Source of the DNA: Leptospira paudalimensis
GTDB lineage: Bacteria; Spirochaetota; Leptospiria; Leptospirales; Leptospiraceae
Assembly (NCBI RefSeq): GCF_026151345.1
Contig: NZ_JAMQPR010000002.1
Coordinates: 203,408-267,407, forward strand
Direction of reading: 5' to 3'
Length of the DNA: 64,000 nt
This document shows, one piece after another, positions 1-9,884 of the stretch (positions within the stretch are counted from its first letter, which is position 1; each line of letters starts with the position of its first letter). The notes below the pieces were generated by a model that saw only the letters and a list, made by a program, of their open reading frames with translations, had not been told where the DNA came from and did no database searches. A program made the translations under genes and the position numbers.

Positions 1-423
1 GCACTCGTTTTATCAACTTATCGATTAAAAAATTCCGAAGCTAAATCGAAAGTGATCATCTTACTAACAGACGGAGTCTCAAATACTGGGAAACTAGACC
101 CTGAAACGGCAGCATATACTTCTAAAACTTTAGGAATCAAAGTGTATTGCATCGGTATTGGCAAAGAAGAAGGCCAATACGAAGTGAATTATGAATCATT
201 ACAAAAAATTTCATCCGATACCAGTGGAAAATTCTTTAGAGCAGAATCTCCTGAGGTGTTGGGGGAAGTATTGAATGAAATTGATAGGTTAGAAGTAGTA
301 GAATTACCTTCAAAACCGCTTGAAATCCAAGAAACAAAATTCCCTTCCTATGTATTTTTTGTCTTTTTGTTTCTTTTCTTTAATTTAATTTTTAAAATTT
401 ATCCTTTAAAAGAGAAACTCTAA
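1..423 (+). CDS. batA: BatA, C-terminal part (VWA membrane protein, 5' end outside window)
   Basis: The frame is open from base 1, so the start lies upstream of the window. The visible 140 codons hold the second half of a von Willebrand A domain, with the strand-plus-TDG element (VIILLTDG, near base 52), and end in one hydrophobic helix rich in Phe and Leu (about bases 345-405). This order, VWA domain then a final membrane anchor, is that of BatA of the Bacteroides aerotolerance family. It overlaps the next gene by one base in a TAATG junction, as expected for translational coupling in a batA-batB-batD operon. The biochemical role of Bat proteins is unsettled; they are membrane proteins with their domains in the periplasm. 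The name rests on the domain and the neighbours. Confidence 0.85.
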   Translation, partial: ALVLSTYRLKNSEAKSKVIILLTDGVSNTGKLDPETAAYTSKTLGIKVYCIGIGKEEGQYEVNYESLQKISSDTSGKFFRAESPEVLGEVLNEIDRLEVVELPSKPLEIQETKFPSYVFFVFLFLFFNLIFKIYPLKEKL

Positions 424-2072
424 TGGAAATGAAAACTGTCATTTTATTTGGATCTTTCACCATTCTCTTGGGAATTCTCGTAGCAAGCATCAAAGTCTTT
501 ATCAATTTTAAGGCTACACAATTCATAAAAAAACATTCGGAACTTCAACCAAGGCTCACCAATTCTAAACAGTTATTATTATTCTTACGTTATTTATTTC
601 TTTTGTCTGCACTCATTTTGTGTTTATTGTCTCTATACAAAGTTAAATCCATTGATGTCGAATCTACAAAAGAATTTGAATCTACGGACATCTTATTTGT
701 CGTTGATGTAAGTTTATCAATGAATGCAATTGATGTAAAACCAAATCGTCTCAAACGTTTTCAAGATCTAATATTAAGAACACTACCAGAATTAAAAGGA
801 AATCGAATTGGTATAATCGTATTTGCAGGACAATCCTTTTCATTTTGCCCGATGACCACAGACTTATCAGCAGTCTCAGATTACATACAATCGTTAGGCG
901 TAGAGATGGTTGGGACAAAAGGAACAAATCTAGGAGTTGCTCTAGATAGAGTTGGGAAGGTACTTAAAAAAAATCAAGGACTTCGATCATCAATCACGGT
1001 CATTGTTACTGACGGAGAGGACCATGAAAAACAATCTTTACCCGATTTAGAAAATGAAGTAATGGTTTGGGGGATTGGAACAGAGGAAGGTGGCCCGATT
1101 GAATTTAGGGACCCAGGCACTGGGAAAGGTGGATTTGTTACGTATGACTCCAATTTGGTGGACTCACCTTATGGAGACAATGTGATTGTTTCTAAATTAA
1201 ATAAAGAGTTTTTAGAATCAATCGCAGAAAAATATAATGGAGAATATTCCAACGTGTCCTTTTATCCAGATGGGAGTTTCCAACTCATCGACAAAGTGAA
1301 AATGATGAAAAAAAACAAAATCCAACGATTGGAAAAATTTAAGAATGAAGATGGAGCACATCCATACTTATTACTCTCCTTATTATTTATATTAGCTGAA
1401 AGAATTTTCGCCATTGGAATTCAGAAAAAATCCCCACTCAAAATCATTTCTCTCTTATTCTTCGTCCTTCTTTTCCAAAATCAATTAGAAGCATGGGAGT
1501 TAGATCCAGGTGGGAACGCAGTGGAAAGGGGAATTAAATCTTACCAAAACCAAAATTTTAGTGAAAGCGAAAAAGAATTTTCTAACGCAAAAGAATACTT
1601 CCATGATGATCCAAGATTGTTATACAATGAATCAGCAAGTGCTTACCAATTAGGAAAATACAAAGAAGCAAAAGAGCTTTCTGAAAAGATTCTTTTCCAT
1701 CCTAAAGCAAATGCAAATCTCAAATCAAAAGCAAATCTAACATTGGGAAATATCTATAGTAAATTGGGCCAAAAAGAAAATGCCCTGAATTCCTACGTGG
1801 AAAGTTTAAAACATAATCCAAATCAAATTGCAGCAAAAAAAAACATAGAACACTTAACAAAAAAGAACCAATCCAGTCAAAACCAATCGGAAAACCAAAA
1901 ACAAGGGAATGGAGAAAACTCGAATCGCTCTGAATCAAAACCACAAAACGACAAAACAAATCCTTCCAAGCAGAATCAATCCGATATTGATAGGATGTTT
2001 GAGCCTTTCTCCAATGACTCCATTTTAAAAAATAAACGGGGAGGACCAATTGATAATGAGAAATTTTGGTAA
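423..2072 (+). CDS. batB: BatB-BatC fusion: VWA membrane protein with C-terminal TPR domain
   Basis: The protein has 549 residues. Two hydrophobic segments lie near residues 5-25 and 52-70. A VWA domain follows, with a complete metal-site motif (DVSLSMNA, about residue 94), a TKGTN threonine and a VTDGED strand. Two further membrane helices lie at about 315-358, the second resembling a signal sequence. After it come TPR-like helices at about 365-480 (the element GKYKEAKELSEKI is clear) and a Gln/Asn/Ser-rich low-complexity tail. BatB normally ends after the second pair of helices and BatC is a separate TPR protein, so this reads as a BatB/BatC fusion. The ATG overlaps the batA stop, and the 3' end overlaps batD by 23 bases. 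Assignment is firm on domains; the exact function is unknown. Confidence 0.85.
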   Translation: MEMKTVILFGSFTILLGILVASIKVFINFKATQFIKKHSELQPRLTNSKQLLLFLRYLFLLSALILCLLSLYKVKSIDVESTKEFESTDILFVVDVSLSMNAIDVKPNRLKRFQDLILRTLPELKGNRIGIIVFAGQSFSFCPMTTDLSAVSDYIQSLGVEMVGTKGTNLGVALDRVGKVLKKNQGLRSSITVIVTDGEDHEKQSLPDLENEVMVWGIGTEEGGPIEFRDPGTGKGGFVTYDSNLVDSPYGDNVIVSKLNKEFLESIAEKYNGEYSNVSFYPDGSFQLIDKVKMMKKNKIQRLEKFKNEDGAHPYLLLSLLFILAERIFAIGIQKKSPLKIISLLFFVLLFQNQLEAWELDPGGNAVERGIKSYQNQNFSESEKEFSNAKEYFHDDPRLLYNESASAYQLGKYKEAKELSEKILFHPKANANLKSKANLTLGNIYSKLGQKENALNSYVESLKHNPNQIAAKKNIEHLTKKNQSSQNQSENQKQGNGENSNRSESKPQNDKTNPSKQNQSDIDRMFEPFSNDSILKNKRGGPIDNEKFW

Positions 2073-3621
2073 ATTGATTCCATATGTATTTTATTTTCTC
2101 TTTGCCTCTATTACAAACTTATACTCTGCGGAAGTGGAATTTTTTTTTCATCCCAACGAATTTTCTTTAGGAGAATTTGCAAAATTAGAAGTAAAAGCAT
2201 ATGGAGATAAACCTTTTCGAACCTTACAAACAAACGTTAAACGGAATGGCGTCAGAATACGATATGTAGGGAGTGGAACGGAAACTCAAATTGTAAATTT
2301 TAAAGTATCCAAATCGCAAATCATCAATTTTTACGTCGACACAGAACAAGAAGGAAACTTCCAATTGCCCGAAATAACAGTTGAGTACGCAGGCAAACAG
2401 TATTCTTCACCTCCTTTTGACTTCAAAGTCAGTAAAAAAACAAAAAATCCTCCAAATAGTTTTTTTAAGTCTTTCCCTTTTGATTTAGATGAACCAACGA
2501 GCGAAGAGAATCCCGAAGTATCCTTCCATACGAATAAGTCAGTATTTTACAAAGGTGAACCTATAGTTGGTTACTTTGTTTTGTACTATGATCAATATAG
2601 GCAACCTTTCCTGGAGAGAGATCCAAACCAATCCATCTCATTTCCATTTTTTCTTTCAGAAACACTGAGGCAAGTGACAGTTCAAATCGAACCAGAAGTA
2701 GTAAGGAATAATTTACCTAAAAAAACTTTGGTGTTTGCAAAAGAAATTTATGGATTAACAGCACTTAGATCAGGGAGTTTCCTGCTAGGAAAAACTAAAT
2801 TCATAACAGGTGATAGTTTACGTTTCAACTCACTCCAACAAACAATTGACACAAAACCTGCCAAGGTCATTGTTTTAGACCTACCAAAAAATTCACCTCC
2901 GGATTTTAGTGGCGCGATTGGAAACTTCAAAATGTACATTCTGAATTCACCAAAACAAGTGTACGTCGGTGAAACTGCATACATAGAGATCATGATAGAA
3001 GGAGAAGGCGGTTTTGAAGGCATTACACCTATGGTCTTTTCTAACTCAAAGATACAATGTATCAACCTTTCAAAGATAAAAAATTTCCAACAACTAGACT
3101 CGGGAGAATACGGTTTCCATTCAAAAGTAAAATTTCTCTACGCTTATCAAATTGAAAAAATTTCGAATGAAAAAGTGGAACCTATCAAATTTAGTTTTTT
3201 CTCCCTTGCCGAAAAAAAATACAAAACAATCTCGATCAATTTCCCGGAATTCAAAATTTTACCGAAGCGAAAAATGGCAGAAGTAACTCCTCCAAAAAAA
3301 GAAAAAATGCAATTAGAATTACCTTTCTTCTCTTTAGTTTTACTTGCAGTTTTAGGAATCTTTGGTTACGTAGCACTTAAAAAGTATAAACTAATTGTGG
3401 AGACCAATTCTTTTGTTCGTATGGTTGAAAGTTTTGGCAGGAAACGAGATTTTTTCTTAACAGAACATTTAGAGAATCGGGGAGTGCCAAAATACGAATC
3501 CATATGGCTCACCGAATTGATCAGTAATCAAACTGATCCCTCCCATTTATACAAACAATTATCAAAAAAAGATCAAATAATGGCATTACGCATTGCCAAT
3601 ACATTAAAACCAAAGGAGTAA
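2050..3621 (+). CDS. batD: BatD family protein
   Basis: The protein has 523 residues. It starts with a signal sequence (hydrophobic core around residues 10-27), continues as a long beta-rich exported region with BatD-type immunoglobulin-like folds, and ends with one membrane helix near 425-445 and a charged cytoplasmic tail of about 75 residues. The phrases VGETAYIEIMIEGEGGFEGI and, earlier, FYKGEPIVGYFVLYY are typical of the BatD 'oxygen tolerance' family. It starts inside the 3' end of the BatB/C gene, so the two are probably translationally coupled. A second ATG at 2056 could be the real start. It is followed after only 3 bases by htpG. Confidence 0.85.
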   Translation: MIMRNFGKLIPYVFYFLFASITNLYSAEVEFFFHPNEFSLGEFAKLEVKAYGDKPFRTLQTNVKRNGVRIRYVGSGTETQIVNFKVSKSQIINFYVDTEQEGNFQLPEITVEYAGKQYSSPPFDFKVSKKTKNPPNSFFKSFPFDLDEPTSEENPEVSFHTNKSVFYKGEPIVGYFVLYYDQYRQPFLERDPNQSISFPFFLSETLRQVTVQIEPEVVRNNLPKKTLVFAKEIYGLTALRSGSFLLGKTKFITGDSLRFNSLQQTIDTKPAKVIVLDLPKNSPPDFSGAIGNFKMYILNSPKQVYVGETAYIEIMIEGEGGFEGITPMVFSNSKIQCINLSKIKNFQQLDSGEYGFHSKVKFLYAYQIEKISNEKVEPIKFSFFSLAEKKYKTISINFPEFKILPKRKMAEVTPPKKEKMQLELPFFSLVLLAVLGIFGYVALKKYKLIVETNSFVRMVESFGRKRDFFLTEHLENRGVPKYESIWLTELISNQTDPSHLYKQLSKKDQIMALRIANTLKPKE

Positions 3622-3624
3622 CAT

Positions 3625-5457
3625 ATGTCAGCTGAAGAAAAAGGTAAAATCAGTGTCGAAACAGAAAACATTTTCCCAATCATTAAAAAATGGCTCTATT
3701 CCGAAAAGGATATTTTCCTAAGGGAACTAGTTTCCAACGCAAGTGATGCAATCACCAAACTAAAAAAAGTCGCATTGACTGAAGAATTTGAAGGTGGAAG
3801 TGATTACCGCATCGACCTAAATTTTGATGTCGATAAACGAATTTTAACCATCGAAGACAATGGAATTGGTATGACCGTCGATGAAGTAAAAAAATACATC
3901 AATCAAATTGCTTTTTCTGGTGCAACAGACTTCGCCAAACAATACCAAAACGCCGAAAATAAAGCAGAAATCATCGGCCATTTCGGTCTGGGTTTTTATT
4001 CAAGTTTTATGGTATCAAAACAAGTAACCATTGAGACAAAATCATACAAATCCGGACAAGCGGCGGTTATGTGGTCTAGCGAATCAGGCACAGACTTCTC
4101 AATTACACCCGTTGAAAAAGACACAAGAGGTACAAAAATTTCTTTGTACTTGGACAGTGAATCAGGTGAATACCTTGATAAGTGGAAATTAAAGGAACTA
4201 ATCAAAAAATACTGTGATTTTCTGCCCGTTTCAATCTTTGTCCAAGGCGAAAAGGCAAATAGAGAAAAACCACTTTGGTCCGAGGAACCTTCTAAATTGT
4301 CTCCAGAGGATTATAAAGATTTTTATTCTTACCTGTTTCCCTTTTCAGGAGAATCTTTATTCCACATCCACCTCAACGTGGATTACCCATTTCGCTTACA
4401 AGGAATCTTATACTTTCCAAAACTCACCCATGAATTAGAAGCTTCAAAAAACGGAATCAAACTTTTTTGCAATCATGTATTTGTAAGCGATAATGCAAGT
4501 GAGTTGATCCCCCAATTTTTGACCATTCTCAAAGGGACAATTGACATTCCTGACTTACCATTGAATGTCTCACGTTCCTATTTACAAAACGATCCCCTCG
4601 TTAAAAAAATCTCAAACCATATCATTAAAAAAGTAGCAGACCGACTCATTGATGATTTTAAAAAGAATCGTGTAAAGTATGAAGAGAACTGGAACGATAT
4701 CTCTATCTTTGTGAAATATGGTGTGTTAACAGATGAAAAATTTTATGATTCAATGAAGGATCATATCATCTTTAAAAATTCCGAAAATGGGTTTTCAACA
4801 GTTTCTGAATATTGGGAAAAGAACAAAGAAAAGAACCAAAACAAAATCTTTTATGCAAATGAAACAGAAATGGGTTCTGTTTATATGGAACTCCTCAAAT
4901 CACAAGGTCTGGAAGCCCTCCTAGTTGATTCGAAAATTGATTCTCACCTCATCCAACACTTAGAGGGCAAAAATCCTGATTGGAAATTCCAAAGAGTGGA
5001 TTCAGAAATTGCAGATCAAGTATTAGATAAAGAATCAAATACAGAAATTGTAAACGAATCCAATGAAACTGAATCCAATCGAATCACAAAACTATTCGAA
5101 GTTGCATTGCCGAAGGAGGGGGTTCAAGTCAAAGTAGAAGCACTAAAATCAGTAGATGTCCCAGGGGTTATTTTACTACCTGAATTTATGCGCAGAATGA
5201 CGGAAATGAATTCTATGTTTAACAAAGAGGACACTAAATCAATGCTTAAGTCTCACACTTTGATGGTTAACTCAAAATCACCTCTCGTAAAATCCGCCTT
5301 ACAGGCGTTTGAGGGAGTTAACCCAGAGAAAGGTAAAAAATTGGCGCGTGTCATTTACGATTTATCTTTACTGTCTGCCAAAGTAATGGACGAAAAAGAA
5401 GTCTCAGAGTATACAAAAAGGACAACAGAATTTCTTCAGGAGATTTTTTCGACTTAG
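3625..5457 (+). CDS. htpG: Chaperone HtpG (bacterial Hsp90)
   Basis: The protein has 610 residues, the normal HtpG length. The N-terminal GHKL ATPase is complete: [10 protein letters not shown] carries the Asn that holds magnesium, DNGIGM is the G1 box, and [13 protein letters not shown] is the lid and G2 region. The middle domain contains the conserved NVSRSYLQ stretch (about residue 313), whose Arg contacts the ATP gamma-phosphate, and the C-terminal dimerisation part is present. The ATG lies 3 bases after batD with an AAGGAG ribosome site that overlaps the batD stop region, so it is probably expressed with the bat genes. A chaperone behind membrane VWA/TPR proteins fits a role in protein quality control under stress, but that link is an inference. 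Confidence 0.97.
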   Translation: MSAEEKGKISVETENIFPIIKKWLYSEKDIFLRELVSNASDAITKLKKVALTEEFEGGSDYRIDLNFDVDKRILTIEDNGIGMTVDEVKKYINQIAFSGATDFAKQYQNAENKAEIIGHFGLGFYSSFMVSKQVTIETKSYKSGQAAVMWSSESGTDFSITPVEKDTRGTKISLYLDSESGEYLDKWKLKELIKKYCDFLPVSIFVQGEKANREKPLWSEEPSKLSPEDYKDFYSYLFPFSGESLFHIHLNVDYPFRLQGILYFPKLTHELEASKNGIKLFCNHVFVSDNASELIPQFLTILKGTIDIPDLPLNVSRSYLQNDPLVKKISNHIIKKVADRLIDDFKKNRVKYEENWNDISIFVKYGVLTDEKFYDSMKDHIIFKNSENGFSTVSEYWEKNKEKNQNKIFYANETEMGSVYMELLKSQGLEALLVDSKIDSHLIQHLEGKNPDWKFQRVDSEIADQVLDKESNTEIVNESNETESNRITKLFEVALPKEGVQVKVEALKSVDVPGVILLPEFMRRMTEMNSMFNKEDTKSMLKSHTLMVNSKSPLVKSALQAFEGVNPEKGKKLARVIYDLSLLSAKVMDEKEVSEYTKRTTEFLQEIFST

Positions 5458-5479
5458 GGTAAATTCCACTCATAAAGAT

Positions 5480-5514
5480 TTGGCAACGATTCCTATCAAT
5501 GGAATTGTTGCCAA
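5480..5514 (+). terminator. Stem-loop between htpG and the sensor kinase gene
   Basis: The arms TTGGCAAC and GTTGCCAA (5480-5487 and 5507-5514) pair perfectly, and an inner ATTCC/GGAAT pair extends the stem after a one-base mismatch. It is the likely htpG terminator, although no T-run follows. The stem ends exactly before the GTG used as the start of the next gene, so it could also limit translation of that gene. Confidence 0.6.
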
Positions 5515-7839
5515 GTGATCCAAATTTGTATTACAAGTCGACTCAGCTCCTTACCCATCGTGGTTGCCTACAAAAAAGGTTACTTCGAAGAATTTGGAGT
5601 CAAAGTTACACTTCACCTCAATACTCACCACAAAGCAATTTTACCTTTATTGGACGCGGGACGAGTGGAAGCAGGGGAAGTACCAACCATTGCATACTTA
5701 CAAGACAGCTTTTTAAAAAAATCAAAACTCAAAAGAATCTATAGAGGAATTTATCTATACCATTCACCTCTATCTTTTTATTCAAGATTTCAATTCAAAC
5801 CAGAAGACTTAACTAGAAACAAAGCCTATATCCTTCCTGTTCCCCATATCAATTCCATCGAAAGATTATTTGCAGAAAAATTCCTAGAAGAATATGCACC
5901 TAAAAATCCGGTAAAGGTGCGTTATATTGACACACCAGGATTTTTAGAAGAAAAAGAATTCTTAAAACCAAACTGCTTAGGGCTTGTATCTGATCCATTT
6001 TCAAGTCCTTTCCTCCGAAACTTCCAAGACTTTGCCAATAACTTAGAACTTCCTATATTGAAAAAGGACACGATTTATCCTTCCACCTTACTCGCATTTA
6101 GTGGTGATGCCATATTAAAAACTGGAAGAGAAGTATCAGGAGTATTGTTGGCTGTTAAAAAAGCCATCGATTTCCTTCAAAATGCAAACAAAGAATATCA
6201 TGGTAATTTATGGGAAGACCTACAGCTTTCTCATTTTTACCCACACTTAAGAGTAGGAGAAACAAAAAACCTACTCACCGAACATCCGTTAATCCAAAAA
6301 GGAGTTTTTTCTTACCACGGCGATGAAACAACTCTTTTCCCATTACTAAAAGATGTTTATTTTCGCTTAATTCGAAGGGTCATCCAGCCAGAAGCAGTAC
6401 AAGCTGCTCTAAACTTTGAAGAAATTTTATCAGCACTGGAACCTAAAAAAGTTTTCGATGTCAGAAAATTATCTAGCTTCCAAGAACCTACTAATGTGAA
6501 ATTACATGCACCATCACAAATCAATTACCGAAAATTAAATGCAGTAAGGCACTTAATTGTCGATGTCAATTCATTAGTTTTGGATATGCTACAAGGAAAT
6601 TACAGCTCACGTCTCAATACCGACGAAACACTTCAACTGGACAACAGAGTCAAAGTACTCGTTAACTCAATGTTAGATTCTTTTAACGCCAAAATCGAGT
6701 TACAAAGAGAAGAAATCACCGAATTAGAAAATTTAATATCGATTTTGGAAATAAAATTAGATAGATCCGCTGTTGACTTACAATACTCGGAAGAAAAATA
6801 CCGTTACCTATTTGAATTTTCAAGAGAAGCGATTGCTTTAGTTGATGCTGATACAGGGAGTATCCTTGAAGCGAATAATCAATTCCGATCATTAACTGGA
6901 TATACCAGAGGTGATATCACCAAAATGAATATCGAAGATATCATTATTGGAAACCAAGTATCCAACCAATTACGATTTGGATCCGATTTATCCTCTGATA
7001 CTATGTTATCACTTCCAGATGTTGAAATTTTAGTAAAAGATGGCTCCAAACTGGAAGTAGATATCAGTTTTACTTCCATACTATTATCTCCAAAAAAGAG
7101 ATACCAAGTTCAATTCCGGCCAAACTCCGAACGAAAAGAACAAGAAAGACTCCAACATGAATTTATCTCAAATGTAAGCCACGAGTTACGTAGTCCGATG
7201 ACGAATATTCGCGGATACTTGGAATTTTTTAAATCAGATTCATCTTTACCATTCAACAAAGAACATATCAATATGTTGGAAGTTATCGATAAAAACGCAA
7301 AAAGACTTAGTTTTCTAATCGAAAACCTACTAAAATTAACAACTTCGCGAGAAAAAGATAAAGAAGCTGAAGTGATAGAAATTTTTGATCCAGTTCCTGT
7401 GATTGAAGATGTCATTCATATGAATTCACATCTTGCAAAAGGAAAACCAATTGAATGGGAACTTTCTTTGAAAAAAGGTCTTTTGATTCGTGGAATCAAA
7501 TTCGAATTTTCGCAAATCATAACAAACTTATATGTCAATGCGCTAAAATACACTTTCAAAGGGAAAATTGGAATCTCGTTACGCGACGCCAACGGGAAAG
7601 TGGAAATTATAGTAGAAGACACTGGAATTGGAATTGATCCCAACTACAAAAATCAAATCTTCGATCGATTTTTCCGAATCCCATCTACTGATAATAAAAA
7701 AATTGGTGGAACAGGTCTTGGACTTTCCATTGTTAAATCACTAGTAGAAAAGATGTCTGGAGAAATATTCGTTGAAAGCACAATGGGTGAGGGAAGTAAA
7801 TTCACCATTCACTTCCCAATCATCAATGGGAACGTTTAA
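5515..7839 (+). CDS. Hybrid sensor: NMT1/SsuA-like substrate-binding domain + PAS + histidine kinase
   Basis: The protein has 774 residues. The first 290 or so resemble periplasmic substrate-binding proteins of the NMT1/THI5/SsuA type (LSSLPIVVAYKKGYFEEFGVKV at the start, followed by a strand-helix pattern), but no signal peptide or membrane helix precedes or follows, so sensing should be cytoplasmic. A helical linker follows, then a PAS domain (about 425-535; ALVDADTGSILEANNQF), a HisKA helix with SHELRSP (His near 557) and an ATPase domain with NLYVNALKY, EDTGIGID and GTGLGLSIV. All kinase motifs look intact. The start is GTG with no clear ribosome site. No response regulator is adjacent, so the partner is unknown. 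The ligand may be a small pyrimidine-, sulfonate- or nitrate-like molecule; this is family-based inference. Confidence 0.85.
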   Translation: MIQICITSRLSSLPIVVAYKKGYFEEFGVKVTLHLNTHHKAILPLLDAGRVEAGEVPTIAYLQDSFLKKSKLKRIYRGIYLYHSPLSFYSRFQFKPEDLTRNKAYILPVPHINSIERLFAEKFLEEYAPKNPVKVRYIDTPGFLEEKEFLKPNCLGLVSDPFSSPFLRNFQDFANNLELPILKKDTIYPSTLLAFSGDAILKTGREVSGVLLAVKKAIDFLQNANKEYHGNLWEDLQLSHFYPHLRVGETKNLLTEHPLIQKGVFSYHGDETTLFPLLKDVYFRLIRRVIQPEAVQAALNFEEILSALEPKKVFDVRKLSSFQEPTNVKLHAPSQINYRKLNAVRHLIVDVNSLVLDMLQGNYSSRLNTDETLQLDNRVKVLVNSMLDSFNAKIELQREEITELENLISILEIKLDRSAVDLQYSEEKYRYLFEFSREAIALVDADTGSILEANNQFRSLTGYTRGDITKMNIEDIIIGNQVSNQLRFGSDLSSDTMLSLPDVEILVKDGSKLEVDISFTSILLSPKKRYQVQFRPNSERKEQERLQHEFISNVSHELRSPMTNIRGYLEFFKSDSSLPFNKEHINMLEVIDKNAKRLSFLIENLLKLTTSREKDKEAEVIEIFDPVPVIEDVIHMNSHLAKGKPIEWELSLKKGLLIRGIKFEFSQIITNLYVNALKYTFKGKIGISLRDANGKVEIIVEDTGIGIDPNYKNQIFDRFFRIPSTDNKKIGGTGLGLSIVKSLVEKMSGEIFVESTMGEGSKFTIHFPIINGNV

Positions 7840-8629
7840 CCACCTTCTTCTTTTTAAGTGCAGCTTTTTTCTTTGGCGGAATTTTTGTTTTTTGTTTTTC
7901 CGAAACAACGGGTTTGGAATTTAAATTAGAAGGGATGTTCTGTAACTCCAAATTCATTTTAGACAAAAGAACCGACAATTCCATCATTTCCCTTGTGCCC
8001 AAAAGTTGCATCATTGCCAATGCCTGGTTCATACCCAATTTTTTAAAGATTTCCAAAACATTCGAAACTCCAAAAAACTTGAGAAGGATCGGCAATTCTT
8101 CTAATCCTCTTTGTTTGATCCATTTTTTACAATCTGCCACAGAGAGTTCATTCACCAATTGTATGATTGGTTGTAGCTGAATTTTATCAACTAACCATAA
8201 AAAATCTCGCATAGGAATTTCTTTCAGCAAAGAGATCGACTTTTGAATTCCGAGTGATTTTAAAACTTCAACACTTGCTTCGGGACCTAATGTTTTTGCC
8301 AATAGTCCCACATCATGTGGAGGGATACTTTTAGATACAATGGCAAGATCTGCAATCGATAACGAATGAATGAAATAAACCAAATCATCATCATCATTTT
8401 CACGAATCATCTCCACCAAAATTTTTTCAGGGATTTGATTCACTAACTCAACGACTGTTTCTTCACTCAATTTTTGAGTTAGAACAATGAGTCGTTCTTT
8501 TGGTACTTTTCCAGTAAGGGAAAGAAGTTTTTCGTATCCCAAATTTTTCAGTATTTGAAAGGACTTTTTTGGACCCAATTTTTCCAAATACTGATACACC
8601 GTTTGTATGGTAACGAGAACTTCTTTCAT
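7823..8629 (-). CDS. Helical-repeat protein with Lys-rich tail, function unknown
   Basis: I do not recognise this gene by name. About 268 residues from the ATG at 8629; a TTG seven codons upstream (8650) is the alternative start. The sequence is a run of amphipathic helices of about 20-25 residues with recurring patterns such as LGPKKSFQILKNLG, LGPEASVEVLKSLG and FGVSNVLEIFKKLG, which suggest an internal repeat like the helical MgtE-N or FliG-type folds. The last 30 residues are very basic (KTKIPPKKKAALKKKKVVKRSH pattern), as in tails that bind nucleic acid or acidic surfaces. No signal peptide. Its 3' end overlaps the convergent kinase gene by 17 bases. Confidence 0.65.
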   Translation of the reverse strand: MKEVLVTIQTVYQYLEKLGPKKSFQILKNLGYEKLLSLTGKVPKERLIVLTQKLSEETVVELVNQIPEKILVEMIRENDDDDLVYFIHSLSIADLAIVSKSIPPHDVGLLAKTLGPEASVEVLKSLGIQKSISLLKEIPMRDFLWLVDKIQLQPIIQLVNELSVADCKKWIKQRGLEELPILLKFFGVSNVLEIFKKLGMNQALAMMQLLGTREMMELSVLLSKMNLELQNIPSNLNSKPVVSEKQKTKIPPKKKAALKKKKVVKRSH

Positions 8630-8720
8630 TTGCCCCAACTTTGGATACAAACTGTCAGAATCTTGTTAAAATTCCAGAGAAATTCCTTTCAAAATCTATT
8701 AATTTTTACAAAATGGGAGT

Positions 8721-9884
8721 GTGAAACCGCGGCAACTCTGGATTATCATGTTTTTTTTCATTTTGGGAGTAGTGGGGATCATTCAATTTAAAATATCTCC
8801 CTACAACCATTCACTGTCTGCATTAATTGGGCTTTGGGAAGGATTTTATGAAATCAATCCAAACTTAGTCGATCCAAATTTTGTCGTATATAAATCAGGC
8901 GGATATGATGGACAATTTTTTTACTTACTCGCAAAAGATTTGTTTAACGATTCAGATTGGAACTTAATTGTAGATAGTTATTATTTCCGTTACCATAGAA
9001 TCGGATTATCTCTCATTTCTGGATATGTTTCTCATTTATTAGGTAGCGAACATTATCCGATCATTACCCTTGCGATTTTATTTTCGACATTTTTATTTTC
9101 TGTTTATTGTTTATACCAATTACTTCCCGAAAAATCAAAATGGCTAGTTTTGTTTTATATCCTCTCTCCCTATTCCCTAAATTCCAATTTATTATTAGTT
9201 GCTGATTCTTTTTTTGTGAGTTTAGCAATCATTAGTTATTATTTTTATACAAAAAATAACTTAGCTCTTTCGTTTCTATTTTTCCTGATCACAGTCTTCA
9301 CAAGAGAGCTGGGGGTTTTATTTTTAGCTCCGATTGTATTGGGAGCCATGTACCATAAACGATGGAAAGAAGTAATTCTGTTTTCCTTACCAGGTATTTT
9401 GTTTTTGGGTTTTTTATATTTCGGATGGAAAAACTCCCCAAATCATTTAGGGACAAACCCACTTGGTTTCAAAGATATGACTGATGTTCCTTTATTTGGA
9501 TTTGTAAAAAGTTTTTTTGACCATAACCAATTTCAATTCAAACTAAAGGAATTCCCCAAACTACTTTTCCTAGTTTCGTTTTTAAGTATGATTATGATAT
9601 CGATTTCATCTATCAGAAACTCATTTCAAAAGGATCTAAACTTACTTGTTCCTATCCTTGGAAGCTTATTTGTCATAACCATTGCAGAAGAGGGGTACTG
9701 GAGGTCTTTTGATAATCTAAGCAGAATGTTTACACTCATTTTACCTTTCAGTCTACTTCTAGAAGGAGTAAATAAAAAACTAAGTTTTAAAATCTTTCTT
9801 AGCACCTCTCTTACTTTGTTTTTCTTTTTACTAATTCGAATTTTTTTCATCACACCAACAAAGGAATATTTTTTAGCATTATGA
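8721..9884 (+). CDS. Polytopic membrane protein, GT-C-like (cell-surface glycan family)
   Basis: The protein has 387 residues with about ten hydrophobic segments. An early extracytoplasmic loop contains KSGGYDGQFFYLLAKDLF; GYDGQFY-type loops occur in polyprenol-phosphate-sugar-dependent membrane glycosyltransferases and related surface-polymer proteins, where an acidic residue in the first loop is catalytic. That supports, without proving, a GT-C-type role in envelope glycan assembly. The start is GTG at 8721; GGGAG lies only one base before it, so a start at ATG 8748 cannot be excluded. The stop overlaps the mqnD start by 4 bases. Confidence 0.7.
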   Translation: MKPRQLWIIMFFFILGVVGIIQFKISPYNHSLSALIGLWEGFYEINPNLVDPNFVVYKSGGYDGQFFYLLAKDLFNDSDWNLIVDSYYFRYHRIGLSLISGYVSHLLGSEHYPIITLAILFSTFLFSVYCLYQLLPEKSKWLVLFYILSPYSLNSNLLLVADSFFVSLAIISYYFYTKNNLALSFLFFLITVFTRELGVLFLAPIVLGAMYHKRWKEVILFSLPGILFLGFLYFGWKNSPNHLGTNPLGFKDMTDVPLFGFVKSFFDHNQFQFKLKEFPKLLFLVSFLSMIMISISSIRNSFQKDLNLLVPILGSLFVITIAEEGYWRSFDNLSRMFTLILPFSLLLEGVNKKLSFKIFLSTSLTLFFFLLIRIFFITPTKEYFLAL

